A stretch of DNA of 64,000 nt from JARRQJ01 sp963761035 (lineage in GTDB: Bacteria > Pseudomonadota > Gammaproteobacteria > DRLM01). The stretch is from assembly GCA_963761035.1 (NCBI GenBank), contig CAVXFH010000002.1, forward strand, positions 1 to 64,000. Direction: 5' to 3'. Of the stretch, positions 33,575 through 42,487 are shown piece after piece (position 1 is the first letter of the stretch; each line of letters opens with the position of its first letter). Made by a program: the position numbers and the translations under genes. Under the pieces are notes generated by a model that was not told the origin of the DNA, searched no databases, and worked only from the letters and a program-made list of their open reading frames with translations.

Positions 33575-36103
33575 CTAAATTTGGCGAGCCACCTCGATCC
33601 GTTCGAAGACTTCGATATTGTCGCCGGGTTTCACGTCGTTGTAATCTTTTACCCCGATGCCGCATTCCGTGCCGGCGCGCACTTCGTTGACATCGTCCTT
33701 GAAACGCCGCAAAGACTCGAGCTTGCCTTCGAAGATCACCACGTTGTCGCGCAATACCCGGATGGGATTATTGCGTTTGACCACGCCCTCCACTACCAGA
33801 CAGCCGGCAATCGAGCCGAACTTGGGCGAACGGAACACGTCGCGCACCTCGGCGAGACCGACGATCTGTTCCTTGATTTCCGGCGACAACATGCCGGACA
33901 ACGCCTTCTTCACATCATCGATCACATCGTAGATCACGCTGTAATAGCGTATCTCTACCCCCCGTTCCTCGGCGATGCGCCGGGCGGCGGCGTCCGCGCG
34001 CACATTGAAACCGAACATCACGGCGCCGGAAGCAATGGCCAGATTGACATCGGATTCATTGATGCCGCCGACGCCGCTGGTCACCAGTTTGACCTGCACC
34101 TCCGAGGTGGACAACTTGCCGAGGGATCCTCGCAAGGCTTCCATGGAACCTTGTACATCCGCCTTAATCACCAGGTTCAGGACATTGGCCTCGCCTTGGG
34201 CCATTTGCGTGAACATATTTTCCAGTTTGGCGCCCTGCTGGCGCGCCAATTCCACATCGCGATATTTTCCCTGACGGAATAAGGCAATTTCTCGAGCCTT
34301 GCGCTCTTCGGCCACTACCATCGCGGTATCGCCGGCATTGGGCGTTCCGGACAGCCCCAACACCACCACCGGCATGGAGGGTCCGGCTTCCTCAACCTGC
34401 TTGCCGTTCTCATCCAGTATGGCGCGCACCCGGCCGTACTCATGGCCGGTCAGCAGCACATCGCCTTTATGCAAGGTACCGTTTTGCACCAGTACGGTGG
34501 CAACCGGACCGCGCCCCTTATCCAAGGTCGACTCGATCACTACACCCGCCGCCGGCGCCTCTTTCACCGCCTGCAATTCCATCACCTCGGCCTGCAACAA
34601 AATGGCCTCCAATAAACTGTCCACGCCCTCGCCGGTCTTAGCGGAGACATGCTTGAACATGACGTCGCCACCCCATTCTTCCGGTACGACTTCGTGTGCC
34701 ACCAATTCCTGTTTGACGCGATCCGGTTCCGCCTGGGGCTTATCTATCTTATTCACCGCCACTACCAGCGGCACACCGGCCGCTTTGGCGTGCTGTACGG
34801 CCTCGACAGTCTGAGGCATCACGCCATCGTCCGCCGCCACCACCAACACCACGATATCCGTGACCTTGGCGCCGCGAGCGCGCATGGCGGTAAACGCTTC
34901 GTGACCCGGTGTATCGAGAAAAGTGATCATGCCCCTGTCGGTCTTAACGTGGTAGGCGCCGATATGCTGGGTAATACCGCCCGCTTCGCCGGCCGCCACT
35001 TTTGTTCTGCGAACATAATCCAGTAACGAAGTCTTGCCGTGGTCGACGTGGCCCATGATGGTCACCACCGGTGCGCGCGGCACGCTCAAACCGCCAACGA
35101 GGGCGGTCTGCGCCAAGGCGTCTTCCAAGGCATTTTCCTGCACGGGCTTGGGAATATGACCCATCTCCTCCACAACCAAGGTCGCCGTGGTTTGATCCAG
35201 CACTTGGTTGATGGTAACCATGCTTCCCATTTTCATCATGACCTTGATCAGATCGGCGGCCTTCACCGACATCTTCTGCGCCAGTTCAGCGACGGTAATG
35301 GTTTCGGGGATAGTGACCTCGCGCACCACGGGCGCCGTGGGTTTTTCAAAACCGTGCTTCGCGGAACCGCTTACCGATAAATCCCTGTCGCGGGGCGCCT
35401 TGGCCTTTTTACGCTTACCCACCTTTTCCGATGCCAGGTGCAGCTCTTGGCGGCCATATTTGCCGGAACGTTCCTCGCGCTCCTTGTCCTTGCCGTGCCG
35501 CTTTTTCTCCTTCTTCTCCGCGGCGGGGGCCGCGGCAGCGGCCCCCTTTTCCGGTTTGGCCTTTTCCGCGGCACTCTGGCGGGCTTCTTCTTCGGCGCGG
35601 CGCCGCGACTCTTCCTCTTCGGCCAAACGGCGGCGCTCTTCTTCCAAGCGCACCGATTCGGCGGCGAGACGCTGCTCTTCCTCGGCGCGACGGCGGGTCT
35701 CCTCTACCAGCTTCGCCTGCTCTTCGGCCTCCTGACGAGCGCGCTCCGCCATCTGGGTTTCAAGTCGGGCGACCTCATCGGCATTGGCAACGCTGCGCTT
35801 AACGTAGGTGCGGCGCTTGCGCACCTCCACATTGACCGTTTTGCTCTTGCCCTGCGGGCCGGACAGTTTCAGTTCGCTTACCGTGCGACGCTTGAGCGTG
35901 ACTTTTTTCGGTTCGGCGATACCGGGCATCTCGGCCGAACCGTGGGCGCGCCGCAGATAGTTGAGCAACTCAACCTTCTCCTGGTCGCTGATGGCCTGAT
36001 CCGCGGACTTGATCGGTGACCCCGCCTCTTCGAGCTGGGTCAACAATCTATCCACTGGAATTCCCACTACCTCAGCGAACTGTTTTACCGTTACATCCGA
36101 CAT
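33575..36103 (-). CDS. infB: Translation initiation factor IF-2
   Basis: An 842-residue GTPase. Residues 1-52 form the IF2-N domain. A long Arg/Glu-rich coiled segment runs ~105-245, followed by a second IF2-N module (VTIPETITVAELAQKMSVKA). G1 is at 351-360 (GHVDHGKTSL), with DTPGHEAFTAMRARGAK (G3) and AVNKIDKPQAEPDRVKQE (G4). C-terminal domains bind fMet-tRNA. The initiator tRNA gene lies upstream of the same operon. Confidence 0.97.
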   Translation of the reverse strand: MSDVTVKQFAEVVGIPVDRLLTQLEEAGSPIKSADQAISDQEKVELLNYLRRAHGSAEMPGIAEPKKVTLKRRTVSELKLSGPQGKSKTVNVEVRKRRTYVKRSVANADEVARLETQMAERARQEAEEQAKLVEETRRRAEEEQRLAAESVRLEEERRRLAEEEESRRRAEEEARQSAAEKAKPEKGAAAAAPAAEKKEKKRHGKDKEREERSGKYGRQELHLASEKVGKRKKAKAPRDRDLSVSGSAKHGFEKPTAPVVREVTIPETITVAELAQKMSVKAADLIKVMMKMGSMVTINQVLDQTTATLVVEEMGHIPKPVQENALEDALAQTALVGGLSVPRAPVVTIMGHVDHGKTSLLDYVRRTKVAAGEAGGITQHIGAYHVKTDRGMITFLDTPGHEAFTAMRARGAKVTDIVVLVVAADDGVMPQTVEAVQHAKAAGVPLVVAVNKIDKPQAEPDRVKQELVAHEVVPEEWGGDVMFKHVSAKTGEGVDSLLEAILLQAEVMELQAVKEAPAAGVVIESTLDKGRGPVATVLVQNGTLHKGDVLLTGHEYGRVRAILDENGKQVEEAGPSMPVVVLGLSGTPNAGDTAMVVAEERKAREIALFRQGKYRDVELARQQGAKLENMFTQMAQGEANVLNLVIKADVQGSMEALRGSLGKLSTSEVQVKLVTSGVGGINESDVNLAIASGAVMFGFNVRADAAARRIAEERGVEIRYYSVIYDVIDDVKKALSGMLSPEIKEQIVGLAEVRDVFRSPKFGSIAGCLVVEGVVKRNNPIRVLRDNVVIFEGKLESLRRFKDDVNEVRAGTECGIGVKDYNDVKPGDNIEVFERIEVARQI

Positions 36104-36121
36104 ACCCGGTTTCTCGCTCTG

Positions 36122-37615
36122 TTACGCCTGCTGTTCACTGGCGAACCAGGGTTCGCGCGCCGTCATAATCAATTCGCTGGCACGTTGCTCATCCATGCCC
36201 TCCACATCCAACAGCTCATCCACGGACTGTTCCGCCAGATCCTCGCGGGTCACCACGCCGCGCTCGGCCAAACGATGGGCCAAGGTGCGATCCATACCCT
36301 TCAAACCCAACAGATCTTCGGCGGGTTCCGCCTGAGTTTCTTCCTGAACGATGGCCCGAGTCAGCAAGACATCCCGGGCGCGACGCCGTAATTCCTCTAC
36401 GATTTCCTCATCGAACTCCTCGATACCGACCAGTTCCGACACAGGCACATAGGCGATCTCTTCGATGCTGGAGAATCCCTCTTGTACCAGGATATTCGCC
36501 ACCTCTTCATCCACATCCAATTGATCCATAAAAGCGGCCTTCAAACTCTCGGTTTCGCTCTCGCTCTTGGCCTCGGCCTGGCTCTCGCTCATGACGTTAA
36601 GCTCCCAGCCGCTCAACTGGCTGGCGAGGCGTACGTTTTGACCGCCGCGACCGATGGCCTGCGATAGGCCTTCTTCCGCCACCGCGATGTCCATGCTGTG
36701 GGTGTCTTCATCGACCACGATGGACTTCACTTCCGCCGGGGACATGGCATTGATCACGAATTGAGCGGGGTTCTCGTCCCACAATATAATGTCGATGCGT
36801 TCACCGGCCAACTCATTGGATACCGCCTGTACCCGCGAACCGCGCATGCCAACGCACGCGCCGATAGGATCGATACGCGGATCGTTGGACTTAACCGCGA
36901 TCTTGGCGCGGGAACCGGGATCGCGCGCGGCGCTGACGATCTCAATGAGGCCTTCGCCCGCCTCCGGCACTTCCAGTTTGAATAAAGCGATCAGCAACTG
37001 TGGGGCGGTGCGCGACACAAACAACTGCGGTCCCCGCAGCTCGGAACGCACATCGCGCAAATAGCCGCGCACACGATCGCCGCTGCGCACATTCTCGCGC
37101 GGGATCATATCCTCGCGGCCGATCATAGCCTCGGCATTGCCCCCCAAATCCAGAATGACGCTGCCCCGTTCCACGCGCTTTACCACTCCCGTCACCAATT
37201 CGCCTATACGGTCTTTGTAGCCATCCACAACCTGGGCACGCTCCGCTTCCCTCACCTTTTGCACGATGACCTGCTTGGCGGTCTGCGCGGCGATCCGGCC
37301 GAAGGTGACCGATTCCAGGGGTTCTTCAATATAGCCGCCCACTTCGATCTGCGGGCTTCTCGCCCGCGCCTCGCTTAACGCGATCTGGCGATCCGGAAAT
37401 TCCATGGGCTCTTCGTCGGCGATCGCTTGCCAACGGCGAAATGTCGCATATTCGCCGTTGTCGCGATTGATGCTCACCCGCACATCGGTATCGCCTGCAT
37501 AACGCTTCTTGGTTGCGGTCGCCAATGCAGCCTCCAGGGCTTCGAAAATAATGTCCTTGTTGACACCTTTTTCGTTGGATACCGCCTCGACTACCAACAG
37601 AATTTCTTTACTCAT
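36122..37615 (-). CDS. nusA: NusA, transcription elongation/termination factor
   Basis: 497 residues: an N-terminal RNAP-binding domain, an S1 domain near 135-200 (GELVTGVVKRVERGSVILDL), tandem KH domains near 230-345 (DPIGACVGMRGSRVQAVSNE and EEGLSQAIGRGGQNVRLASQ) and two C-terminal helical repeats (LDVDEEVANILVQEGFSSIE and VDELLDVEGMDEQRASELIM). It binds RNA polymerase and modulates pausing, termination and antitermination. It often regulates its own operon. Confidence 0.97.
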   Translation of the reverse strand: MSKEILLVVEAVSNEKGVNKDIIFEALEAALATATKKRYAGDTDVRVSINRDNGEYATFRRWQAIADEEPMEFPDRQIALSEARARSPQIEVGGYIEEPLESVTFGRIAAQTAKQVIVQKVREAERAQVVDGYKDRIGELVTGVVKRVERGSVILDLGGNAEAMIGREDMIPRENVRSGDRVRGYLRDVRSELRGPQLFVSRTAPQLLIALFKLEVPEAGEGLIEIVSAARDPGSRAKIAVKSNDPRIDPIGACVGMRGSRVQAVSNELAGERIDIILWDENPAQFVINAMSPAEVKSIVVDEDTHSMDIAVAEEGLSQAIGRGGQNVRLASQLSGWELNVMSESQAEAKSESETESLKAAFMDQLDVDEEVANILVQEGFSSIEEIAYVPVSELVGIEEFDEEIVEELRRRARDVLLTRAIVQEETQAEPAEDLLGLKGMDRTLAHRLAERGVVTREDLAEQSVDELLDVEGMDEQRASELIMTAREPWFASEQQA

Positions 37616-37685
37616 GGCTCATGTCCCTGCTTGTTCCCTAATCTTGCCGACGGCAGACGATGCGCGGCCGATCACTTCACCCGTG

Positions 37686-38144
37686 TTAAAGCTCCGCTAC
37701 CAACCGCGCCTGTTCGATATGTTGAAGCGGAATTTCCACCTCGCCGTCCTCTTGGGCCAAAACAACCACATCATCGCATATACTCCGCAACACGCCGGAA
37801 AAATTACGCCGGCCCGCCAACGGCGGACTGATGCGCAATTTGACGCGACTTCCGGTAAAACGCCGGAAGTGCTCCTCGGTAAACAATGGCCGGTCCAAAC
37901 CCGGCGATGATACCTCCAACACGTATTGGCCCCGGATTGGATCGTCCACATCCAATATGCCGCTGATCTGGTGGCTTACCCGTTCGCAGTCGTCCGCTGT
38001 TATGCCTGCGGCCGCATCGATATACACTCTCAACAGCGAACGTCGCCCTTGGGGTAGATATTCTATCCCCACCAACTCATAACCCAATCCGCGCACCGCG
38101 GCCTCGATGGGCTTTTGAACACTGCCAGGCGCCTGACGTCTCAC
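37686..38144 (-). CDS. rimP: RimP, 30S ribosome maturation factor
   Basis: A 152-residue two-domain protein: KPIEAAVRGLGYELVGIEYL, then QGRRSLLRVYIDAAAGITAD and IRGQYVLEVSSPGLDRPLFT. I place the start at the GTG at 38144, six bases after GAGGAG; an ATG at 38150 abuts the Shine-Dalgarno and is less likely. The longer frame to 38252 has no family support. It is the first protein gene of the nusA operon. A terminator-like hairpin lies immediately upstream. Confidence 0.92.
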   Translation of the reverse strand: MRRQAPGSVQKPIEAAVRGLGYELVGIEYLPQGRRSLLRVYIDAAAGITADDCERVSHQISGILDVDDPIRGQYVLEVSSPGLDRPLFTEEHFRRFTGSRVKLRISPPLAGRRNFSGVLRSICDDVVVLAQEDGEVEIPLQHIEQARLVAEL

Positions 38145-38160
38145 GCCCATCTCCTCAAAC

Positions 38161-38182
38161 AAAAAATGGGCCGACGGCCCAC
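38161..38182 (-). terminator. Terminator/attenuator-like hairpin in the rimP leader
   Basis: TGGGCC/GGCCCA (38167-38172 and 38176-38181) around GAC, followed on the minus strand by TTTTTTG. It ends just before the GAGGAG of rimP. Its place inside the leader suggests premature termination control of the nusA operon. Confidence 0.55.
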
Positions 38183-38310
38183 TTCCTAACGTTACATGCA
38201 AAATCTCGCCGATGACCCGCCGGCCTGGACCGCTATGGAAAGGGTACCGCACAAGCCTGAGCCTGCTTACGGTCGTTTAACCCCTCGGGGCGCCATCAAC
38301 AATGCCGTCA

Positions 38311-38342
38311 ATAAAAAGCCCCGGATTCGGGGCTTTTTATCG
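38311..38342 (-). terminator. Intrinsic terminator after tRNA-fMet
   Basis: AAAAAGCCCCG and CGGGGCTTTTT pair around a short loop, with T-runs on both sides. It lies within ten bases of the tRNA 3' end (38349), between the tRNA and rimP. Confidence 0.85.
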
Positions 38343-38348
38343 TTATCC

Positions 38349-38425
38349 TGGTAGCGGGGGCAGGATTTGAACCTGCGACCTTCGGGTTATGAGCCCGACG
38401 AGCTGCCAGACTGCTCCACCCCGCA
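38349..38425 (-). tRNA. Initiator tRNA-fMet (anticodon CAT)
   Basis: 77 bases with encoded CCA (plus TGG 38349-38351). The anticodon arm TCGGGCTCATAACCCGA has the three G-C pairs typical of initiators (anticodon CAT at plus 38389-38391). The D-arm and T-arm (GCAGGTTCAAATCCTGC) are normal. Position 1 is T and position 72 is T, giving a U1-U72 mismatch in place of the common C1-A72. Lack of a 1-72 pair is what formylase requires. It sits ahead of rimP like E. coli metY. Confidence 0.95.
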
Positions 38426-38463
38426 ACTGAGCGGCGTATGATAGCAAATCAAGCCACTCTCTT

Positions 38464-38862
38464 TCAAGCCAGACTTGCGGAAGCCCCAGCCAGCAAAATC
38501 ACGAACGCTACTGCATATTCTTGCTCGTCCGCCAGGCTCAAATGGCTCCCCGCCACGCCCAATTCCCGCAACAAGCTCTCAGTTCGGCCGCTGTAATAGA
38601 GGCCCGGCCTGCCGGCCTCATTATGCTCCACCCCAATATCGGAAAGCCTTACCCCGCCGCGGAATCCGGTTCCCAGCGCCTTGGCCAAGGCCTCTTTCGC
38701 GGCAAAACGCTTGGCCAGAAATTGGGCCGGGCATTTATCGGTGCGAAATTCATCAAATTCAGCCGAGGTCAAGATACGGCGAGCGAACGTTTCGCCAAAA
38801 CGCTGCAGGCTACTCCGCATGCGGGCCACCCGTACGATATCGGTGCCGATCCCGTAGATCAT
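38464..38862 (-). CDS. acpS: AcpS, holo-[acyl-carrier-protein] synthase
   Basis: A 132-residue phosphopantetheinyl transferase: MIYGIGTDIVRVARMRSSLQ with the metal-binding Asp, then FLAKRFAAKEALAKALGTGF with the catalytic Glu/Lys. It activates ACP for fatty-acid synthesis. The ATG overlaps the pdxJ stop (ATGA). Confidence 0.95.
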   Translation of the reverse strand: MIYGIGTDIVRVARMRSSLQRFGETFARRILTSAEFDEFRTDKCPAQFLAKRFAAKEALAKALGTGFRGGVRLSDIGVEHNEAGRPGLYYSGRTESLLRELGVAGSHLSLADEQEYAVAFVILLAGASASLA

Positions 38863-39608
38863 TCCTGGCTCCTGCGCGCCGCCGTCATCAAGCGTTTCAT
38901 GTCGCGCACCGCCGCCTGCATACCGATAAACACCGCTTGCGCGATGATGGCATGGCCGATATTGAGTTCCCGAACAGCGGCCAGGCCGGCGATGGGTTTA
39001 ACATTGTCGTAACTGAGACCGTGCCCGGCGTTGACCTGCAAACCCGCCTCTCGGCCGTGATCGGCCGCGCGGACGATACGCCGCAACTCCGCCGCCTGTG
39101 CCGCGGAGTCGCGGGCATCGGCATAATGTCCGGTGTGAATTTCAATGACCGGCGCGCCGCAGCGAACGGCGGCATCGACTTGAGTCCGATCGGCGTTGAT
39201 AAATAAAGACACTCGGCAACCCGCCGCCGCCAAGCGCCGACAGGCGGCGGCGATCTTCGCCTCCTGGTTTACCACATCCAATCCGCCCTCGGTGGTCAAT
39301 TCCTCGCGTCGTTCCGGCACTAAGCAACACTCCGCCGGGGTATAGCGTTCCGCAATCCGCACCATCTCCTCGGTCACCGCCATCTCGAGATTCATGCGGG
39401 TTTTGATGGTGTCCTTAAGTTGCGCCACATCCCGCTCCTGGATATGGCGGCGATCTTCGCGCAGATGCAGGGTAATTGCGTCCGCCCCGGCCTTCTCCGC
39501 TTCAATCGCCGCCAGCACCGGATCGGGATAGGGTGTATGCCTTGCCTGGCGGAGCGTCGCCACGTGATCGATGTTCACTCCGAGTAAAATGCCGTCGTCG
39601 CTAGTCAT
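38859..39608 (-). CDS. pdxJ: PdxJ, pyridoxine 5'-phosphate synthase
   Basis: A 249-residue TIM barrel: GVNIDHVATLRQARHTPYPD, then DAITLHLREDRRHIQERDVA and HAIIAQAVFIGMQAAVRDMK. It condenses 3-amino-2-oxopropyl phosphate with deoxyxylulose 5-phosphate in vitamin B6 synthesis. Transcribed with acpS, recO and era. Confidence 0.96.
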   Translation of the reverse strand: MTSDDGILLGVNIDHVATLRQARHTPYPDPVLAAIEAEKAGADAITLHLREDRRHIQERDVAQLKDTIKTRMNLEMAVTEEMVRIAERYTPAECCLVPERREELTTEGGLDVVNQEAKIAAACRRLAAAGCRVSLFINADRTQVDAAVRCGAPVIEIHTGHYADARDSAAQAAELRRIVRAADHGREAGLQVNAGHGLSYDNVKPIAGLAAVRELNIGHAIIAQAVFIGMQAAVRDMKRLMTAARRSQE

Positions 39609-39655
39609 CCACGGTATCCGAACAGGTTATTTCCTGATGTCTTGATGGTGCTCGT

Positions 39656-40435
39656 TCACAAGATATGCCCTTGTCGCGCTGCGAGCAGGCGGCGGCTGGC
39701 CAAGGGCCGGCCGCCCAATTGGGCCGCCAAGGCGGCCTGCATCAATCTTTTCGTCTCGCGCAGGCTCTCGCCGTCTTCCAGGCGTCCGTATGCCAAGTCC
39801 AGCAGAGTTTGGCCACGAATCGTCAATTTACCGGTAATAGCACGCTCGCCCATGGCGTTTATACGCACCGGCCCCCGCGTGAGATCGTAGGCGTATCTCT
39901 GCTGCGCCTCGATGGGCCGCCCCTGATCGACGTCATGCTCCAATATCAAACCATAACCGATTTCTTCTAAAAGATGTTTCTCGAAAATCCGCAGCACGCG
40001 CTCCAATTTCAGCGTACACGACGCGGCGTCGCTCCCCGGCGCTTGCCCAATCTCGCCCAATGAATTAACGGTATTATGGTAGACGGTATGGAGATCGGGG
40101 TGGGCGTCAAAGCGATGCAGAAGCCGCATCAGCAATTCGTTAATATAAAAGCCGGCCGCCAAAACCTGGCCCTGCAGCCAAGCACCGGCGCCATAGGATT
40201 CTCCGCTGGTCAAAACGGGCAGTTCCCCCTTACCGCTCCAAGACAACAGCAACGGGCGAAACGGCTGCAACACCCCGTGAAGACGGGATGTCCGCTGACG
40301 GGCTCCGCGGGCGATAACCCCCACCCGCCCCAATTGAGGCGTGAACAATTCTATCAGGAGGCTGCTGTCTCGGTAGGCGCGGCGATGCAGGACATAACCG
40401 GGCTGCAACAACACACGGGCGCGGTGGACGTTCAT
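39656..40435 (-). CDS. recO: RecO, DNA repair/RecA-loading factor
   Basis: A 259-residue protein: an N-terminal OB fold (AYRDSSLLIELFTPQLGRVG, VIARGARQRTSRLHGVLQPF) and a helical C-domain. It anneals SSB-coated strands and loads RecA with RecR. The ATG at 40435 is 29 bases after the era stop; the longer frame to 40468 overlaps era. Confidence 0.93.
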   Translation of the reverse strand: MNVHRARVLLQPGYVLHRRAYRDSSLLIELFTPQLGRVGVIARGARQRTSRLHGVLQPFRPLLLSWSGKGELPVLTSGESYGAGAWLQGQVLAAGFYINELLMRLLHRFDAHPDLHTVYHNTVNSLGEIGQAPGSDAASCTLKLERVLRIFEKHLLEEIGYGLILEHDVDQGRPIEAQQRYAYDLTRGPVRINAMGERAITGKLTIRGQTLLDLAYGRLEDGESLRETKRLMQAALAAQLGGRPLASRRLLAARQGHIL

Positions 40436-40464
40436 CACTCTAATCCATGTCCAAGAATGGGGCC

Positions 40465-41388
40465 TCAATCCTTTCTATCATCATAGCCCAATTGACGCAA
40501 TAATCGCTCATCTTCGGACCACGATTCCTTGACCCGTACCCAGGTCTTTAAAAATACCTTGGCGCCAAACGCCTGTTCCATGCCGATACGCGCGCGCCTA
40601 CCGATCTCTTTGAGCACGGCACCGCCTTTGCCGATGACGATCGCCTTTTGGCTGTCTTTTTCCACCCAGATCACGGCATGGATATGCAATACGCCGTTTT
40701 GCTCGGAAAATTCCTCGATTTGCACTGTCACCGCATAGGGTAATTCCTCGCCCAGACGACGCATGAGTTTTTCCCGCACCAGTTCCGCGGCGAGAAAGCG
40801 CTCGCTGCGATCCGTGACCTGGTCTTCGGGAAACAGCGCCGCACTCACCGGCAGCCTCGCCACCACCTCCGCCTCGAGCCCTTGCACATTGTCGCCGCTA
40901 CGCGCCGATAAGGGAACGATTGCCGCGAACTCCCTCTTCGCCGCCACCTCCAGCAGGAAGGGCAGCAATTCCTTTTTATCTTCCGTCTTGTCCACCTTAT
41001 TGACCACCAGAATCACTGGCGCCTTGTTCTGGCTCAAGCCCGTCAATATGTCCTGCTCCCCCTCCGACCAGCGCAGCGCCTCAATGACCCATACCACCAC
41101 ATCCACATCATTCATCGCCGACTTTGCGGTACGGTTCATATACCGATTGATGGCGCTCTTGCCGCCGCGGTGTATGCCGGGGGTATCGACATAAATGATT
41201 TGTCCTTCCGCCGAGGTTTTGATGCCCAGAATTTTATGGCGCGTGGTCTGGGGGCGGGGAGAGGTGATGGTAATCTTTTGCCCGATGATGCGATTGAGCA
41301 GGGTGGACTTGCCGACATTGGGGCGACCGACGATCGCCGCGAAGCCGCAACGATAGTTATTGGTCGCGGCGATCCCGTTATGCTTCAT
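40465..41388 (-). CDS. era: Era, GTPase for 16S rRNA maturation
   Basis: 307 residues. G1 is GRPNVGKS (21-28), G3 is VDTPGIHRGG, G4 is VVNKVDKTED, and the KH domain holds KAIVIGKGGAVLKEIGRRAR. Era binds the 3' end of 16S rRNA during 30S assembly. The start overlaps the rnc stop (ATGA). Confidence 0.96.
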   Translation of the reverse strand: MKHNGIAATNNYRCGFAAIVGRPNVGKSTLLNRIIGQKITITSPRPQTTRHKILGIKTSAEGQIIYVDTPGIHRGGKSAINRYMNRTAKSAMNDVDVVVWVIEALRWSEGEQDILTGLSQNKAPVILVVNKVDKTEDKKELLPFLLEVAAKREFAAIVPLSARSGDNVQGLEAEVVARLPVSAALFPEDQVTDRSERFLAAELVREKLMRRLGEELPYAVTVQIEEFSEQNGVLHIHAVIWVEKDSQKAIVIGKGGAVLKEIGRRARIGMEQAFGAKVFLKTWVRVKESWSEDERLLRQLGYDDRKD

Positions 41389-42077
41389 ACCTCTTCTTCA
41401 GCTCCGCTATCCAGGGCATTAAGCGCTTTCTCCGCCGCTTCCTGCTCCGCCAGGCGCCGGCTGCCGGCACTGCCCTGTGTGGTGATTCTGCCCTCGTCTA
41501 GCCGGCACTCGACTTGAAAGACCTGTCTATGAGCCTCTCCTTCCGTAGACAGCACGCGGTATTCGGGGAGGTCCTTGCCGCGCCCCTGCAAATATTCTTG
41601 GAGGCGGGTCTTGGGATCCTTGAAGCCCTGCTCCAGGGTCAGAGCCGCCAACAAATCGTGATAGATGGCGCCGATAAAACCGCTGGCCTTTTCGAACCCG
41701 CCGTCAAGGTAGACCGCGCCGATAATGGCTTCCAGGGTCCCGGCCAAAATCGAATCGCGACGAAAACCGCCGCTCTTGCGCTCACCGGGTCCCAAGCGCA
41801 GATACTCGCCGAGATGAAGATGTCTTGCCAAGACCGCCAACGCCGTCCCCTTGACCAAGTGCGCGCGCAGACGGCTCAATTGCCCTTCATTGGCCTTAGG
41901 AAAGCGGTCGAAAAGCCGGTGGGCGACAACGAGATTCAATACGCCGTCACCGAGAAACTCGAGACGTTCATTATTAGTTCTACCGAAACTGCGATGCGTG
42001 ATGGCGGTTTCCAATAATTCTTGGCGCGCAAATCGATATCCCAACAAGTCCTGCAAGCTATCAAGCGACCGACTCAA
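41385..42077 (-). CDS. rnc: RNase III
   Basis: A 230-residue endoribonuclease for double-stranded RNA. Catalytic motif NERLEFLGDGVLNLVVAHRL (36 on), metal ligands in LAGTLEAIIGAVYLDGG, and a C-terminal dsRBD ending in QGSAGSRRLAEQEAAEKALN. Processes rRNA and, in E. coli, the pnp leader. Confidence 0.96.
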   Translation of the reverse strand: MSRSLDSLQDLLGYRFARQELLETAITHRSFGRTNNERLEFLGDGVLNLVVAHRLFDRFPKANEGQLSRLRAHLVKGTALAVLARHLHLGEYLRLGPGERKSGGFRRDSILAGTLEAIIGAVYLDGGFEKASGFIGAIYHDLLAALTLEQGFKDPKTRLQEYLQGRGKDLPEYRVLSTEGEAHRQVFQVECRLDEGRITTQGSAGSRRLAEQEAAEKALNALDSGAEEEV

Positions 42078-42466
42078 GACCCACCCAGTTCGATGCGATT
42101 ATCCGGAAACTTTGCCACGACATCGAGATTCATAAACAGGGGGGTCCGCGCCTCGTAATCGACCGTGACCACAATCCTATTACCCTCTCTGGTAACGGAG
42201 ATATCGTCCTTACTGACGTGGTCCACGTCATTGACGGCGAGACGCTTTAATAACAGCTTTTCGATTTCGCTCGGCGGCAACCCCGCCAGTTCGCCATGCG
42301 GTTCCTGAGCGAGAGAATTGAGCGAAGACTCAACTTTGAAATGCTCCAAATACAAGGGTAATACCTTAATGACAATTATCGCGCCAAAGGCGATAACGAC
42401 CATCAAAATCAACATACCCAGGTATGTCATTCCGCGCTGACTGCCTCTTGTCATCGTGTTATTCAT
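42074..42466 (-). CDS. DUF4845 membrane protein
   Basis: 130 residues with one helix (TYLGMLILMVVIAFGAIIVI) and a periplasmic domain ending in VDYEARTPLFMNLDVVAKFP. The DUF4845 family sits between lepB and rnc in many gamma- and betaproteobacteria; its role is unknown. It overlaps rnc by four bases. Confidence 0.85.
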   Translation of the reverse strand: MNNTMTRGSQRGMTYLGMLILMVVIAFGAIIVIKVLPLYLEHFKVESSLNSLAQEPHGELAGLPPSEIEKLLLKRLAVNDVDHVSKDDISVTREGNRIVVTVDYEARTPLFMNLDVVAKFPDNRIELGGS

Positions 42467-42487
42467 GGATCTCCTCCCACGGCTGCG

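Noticed and set aside
33515..34282. 255-codon plus-strand frame opposite infB
   Set aside because: Antisense shadow; infB is certain.
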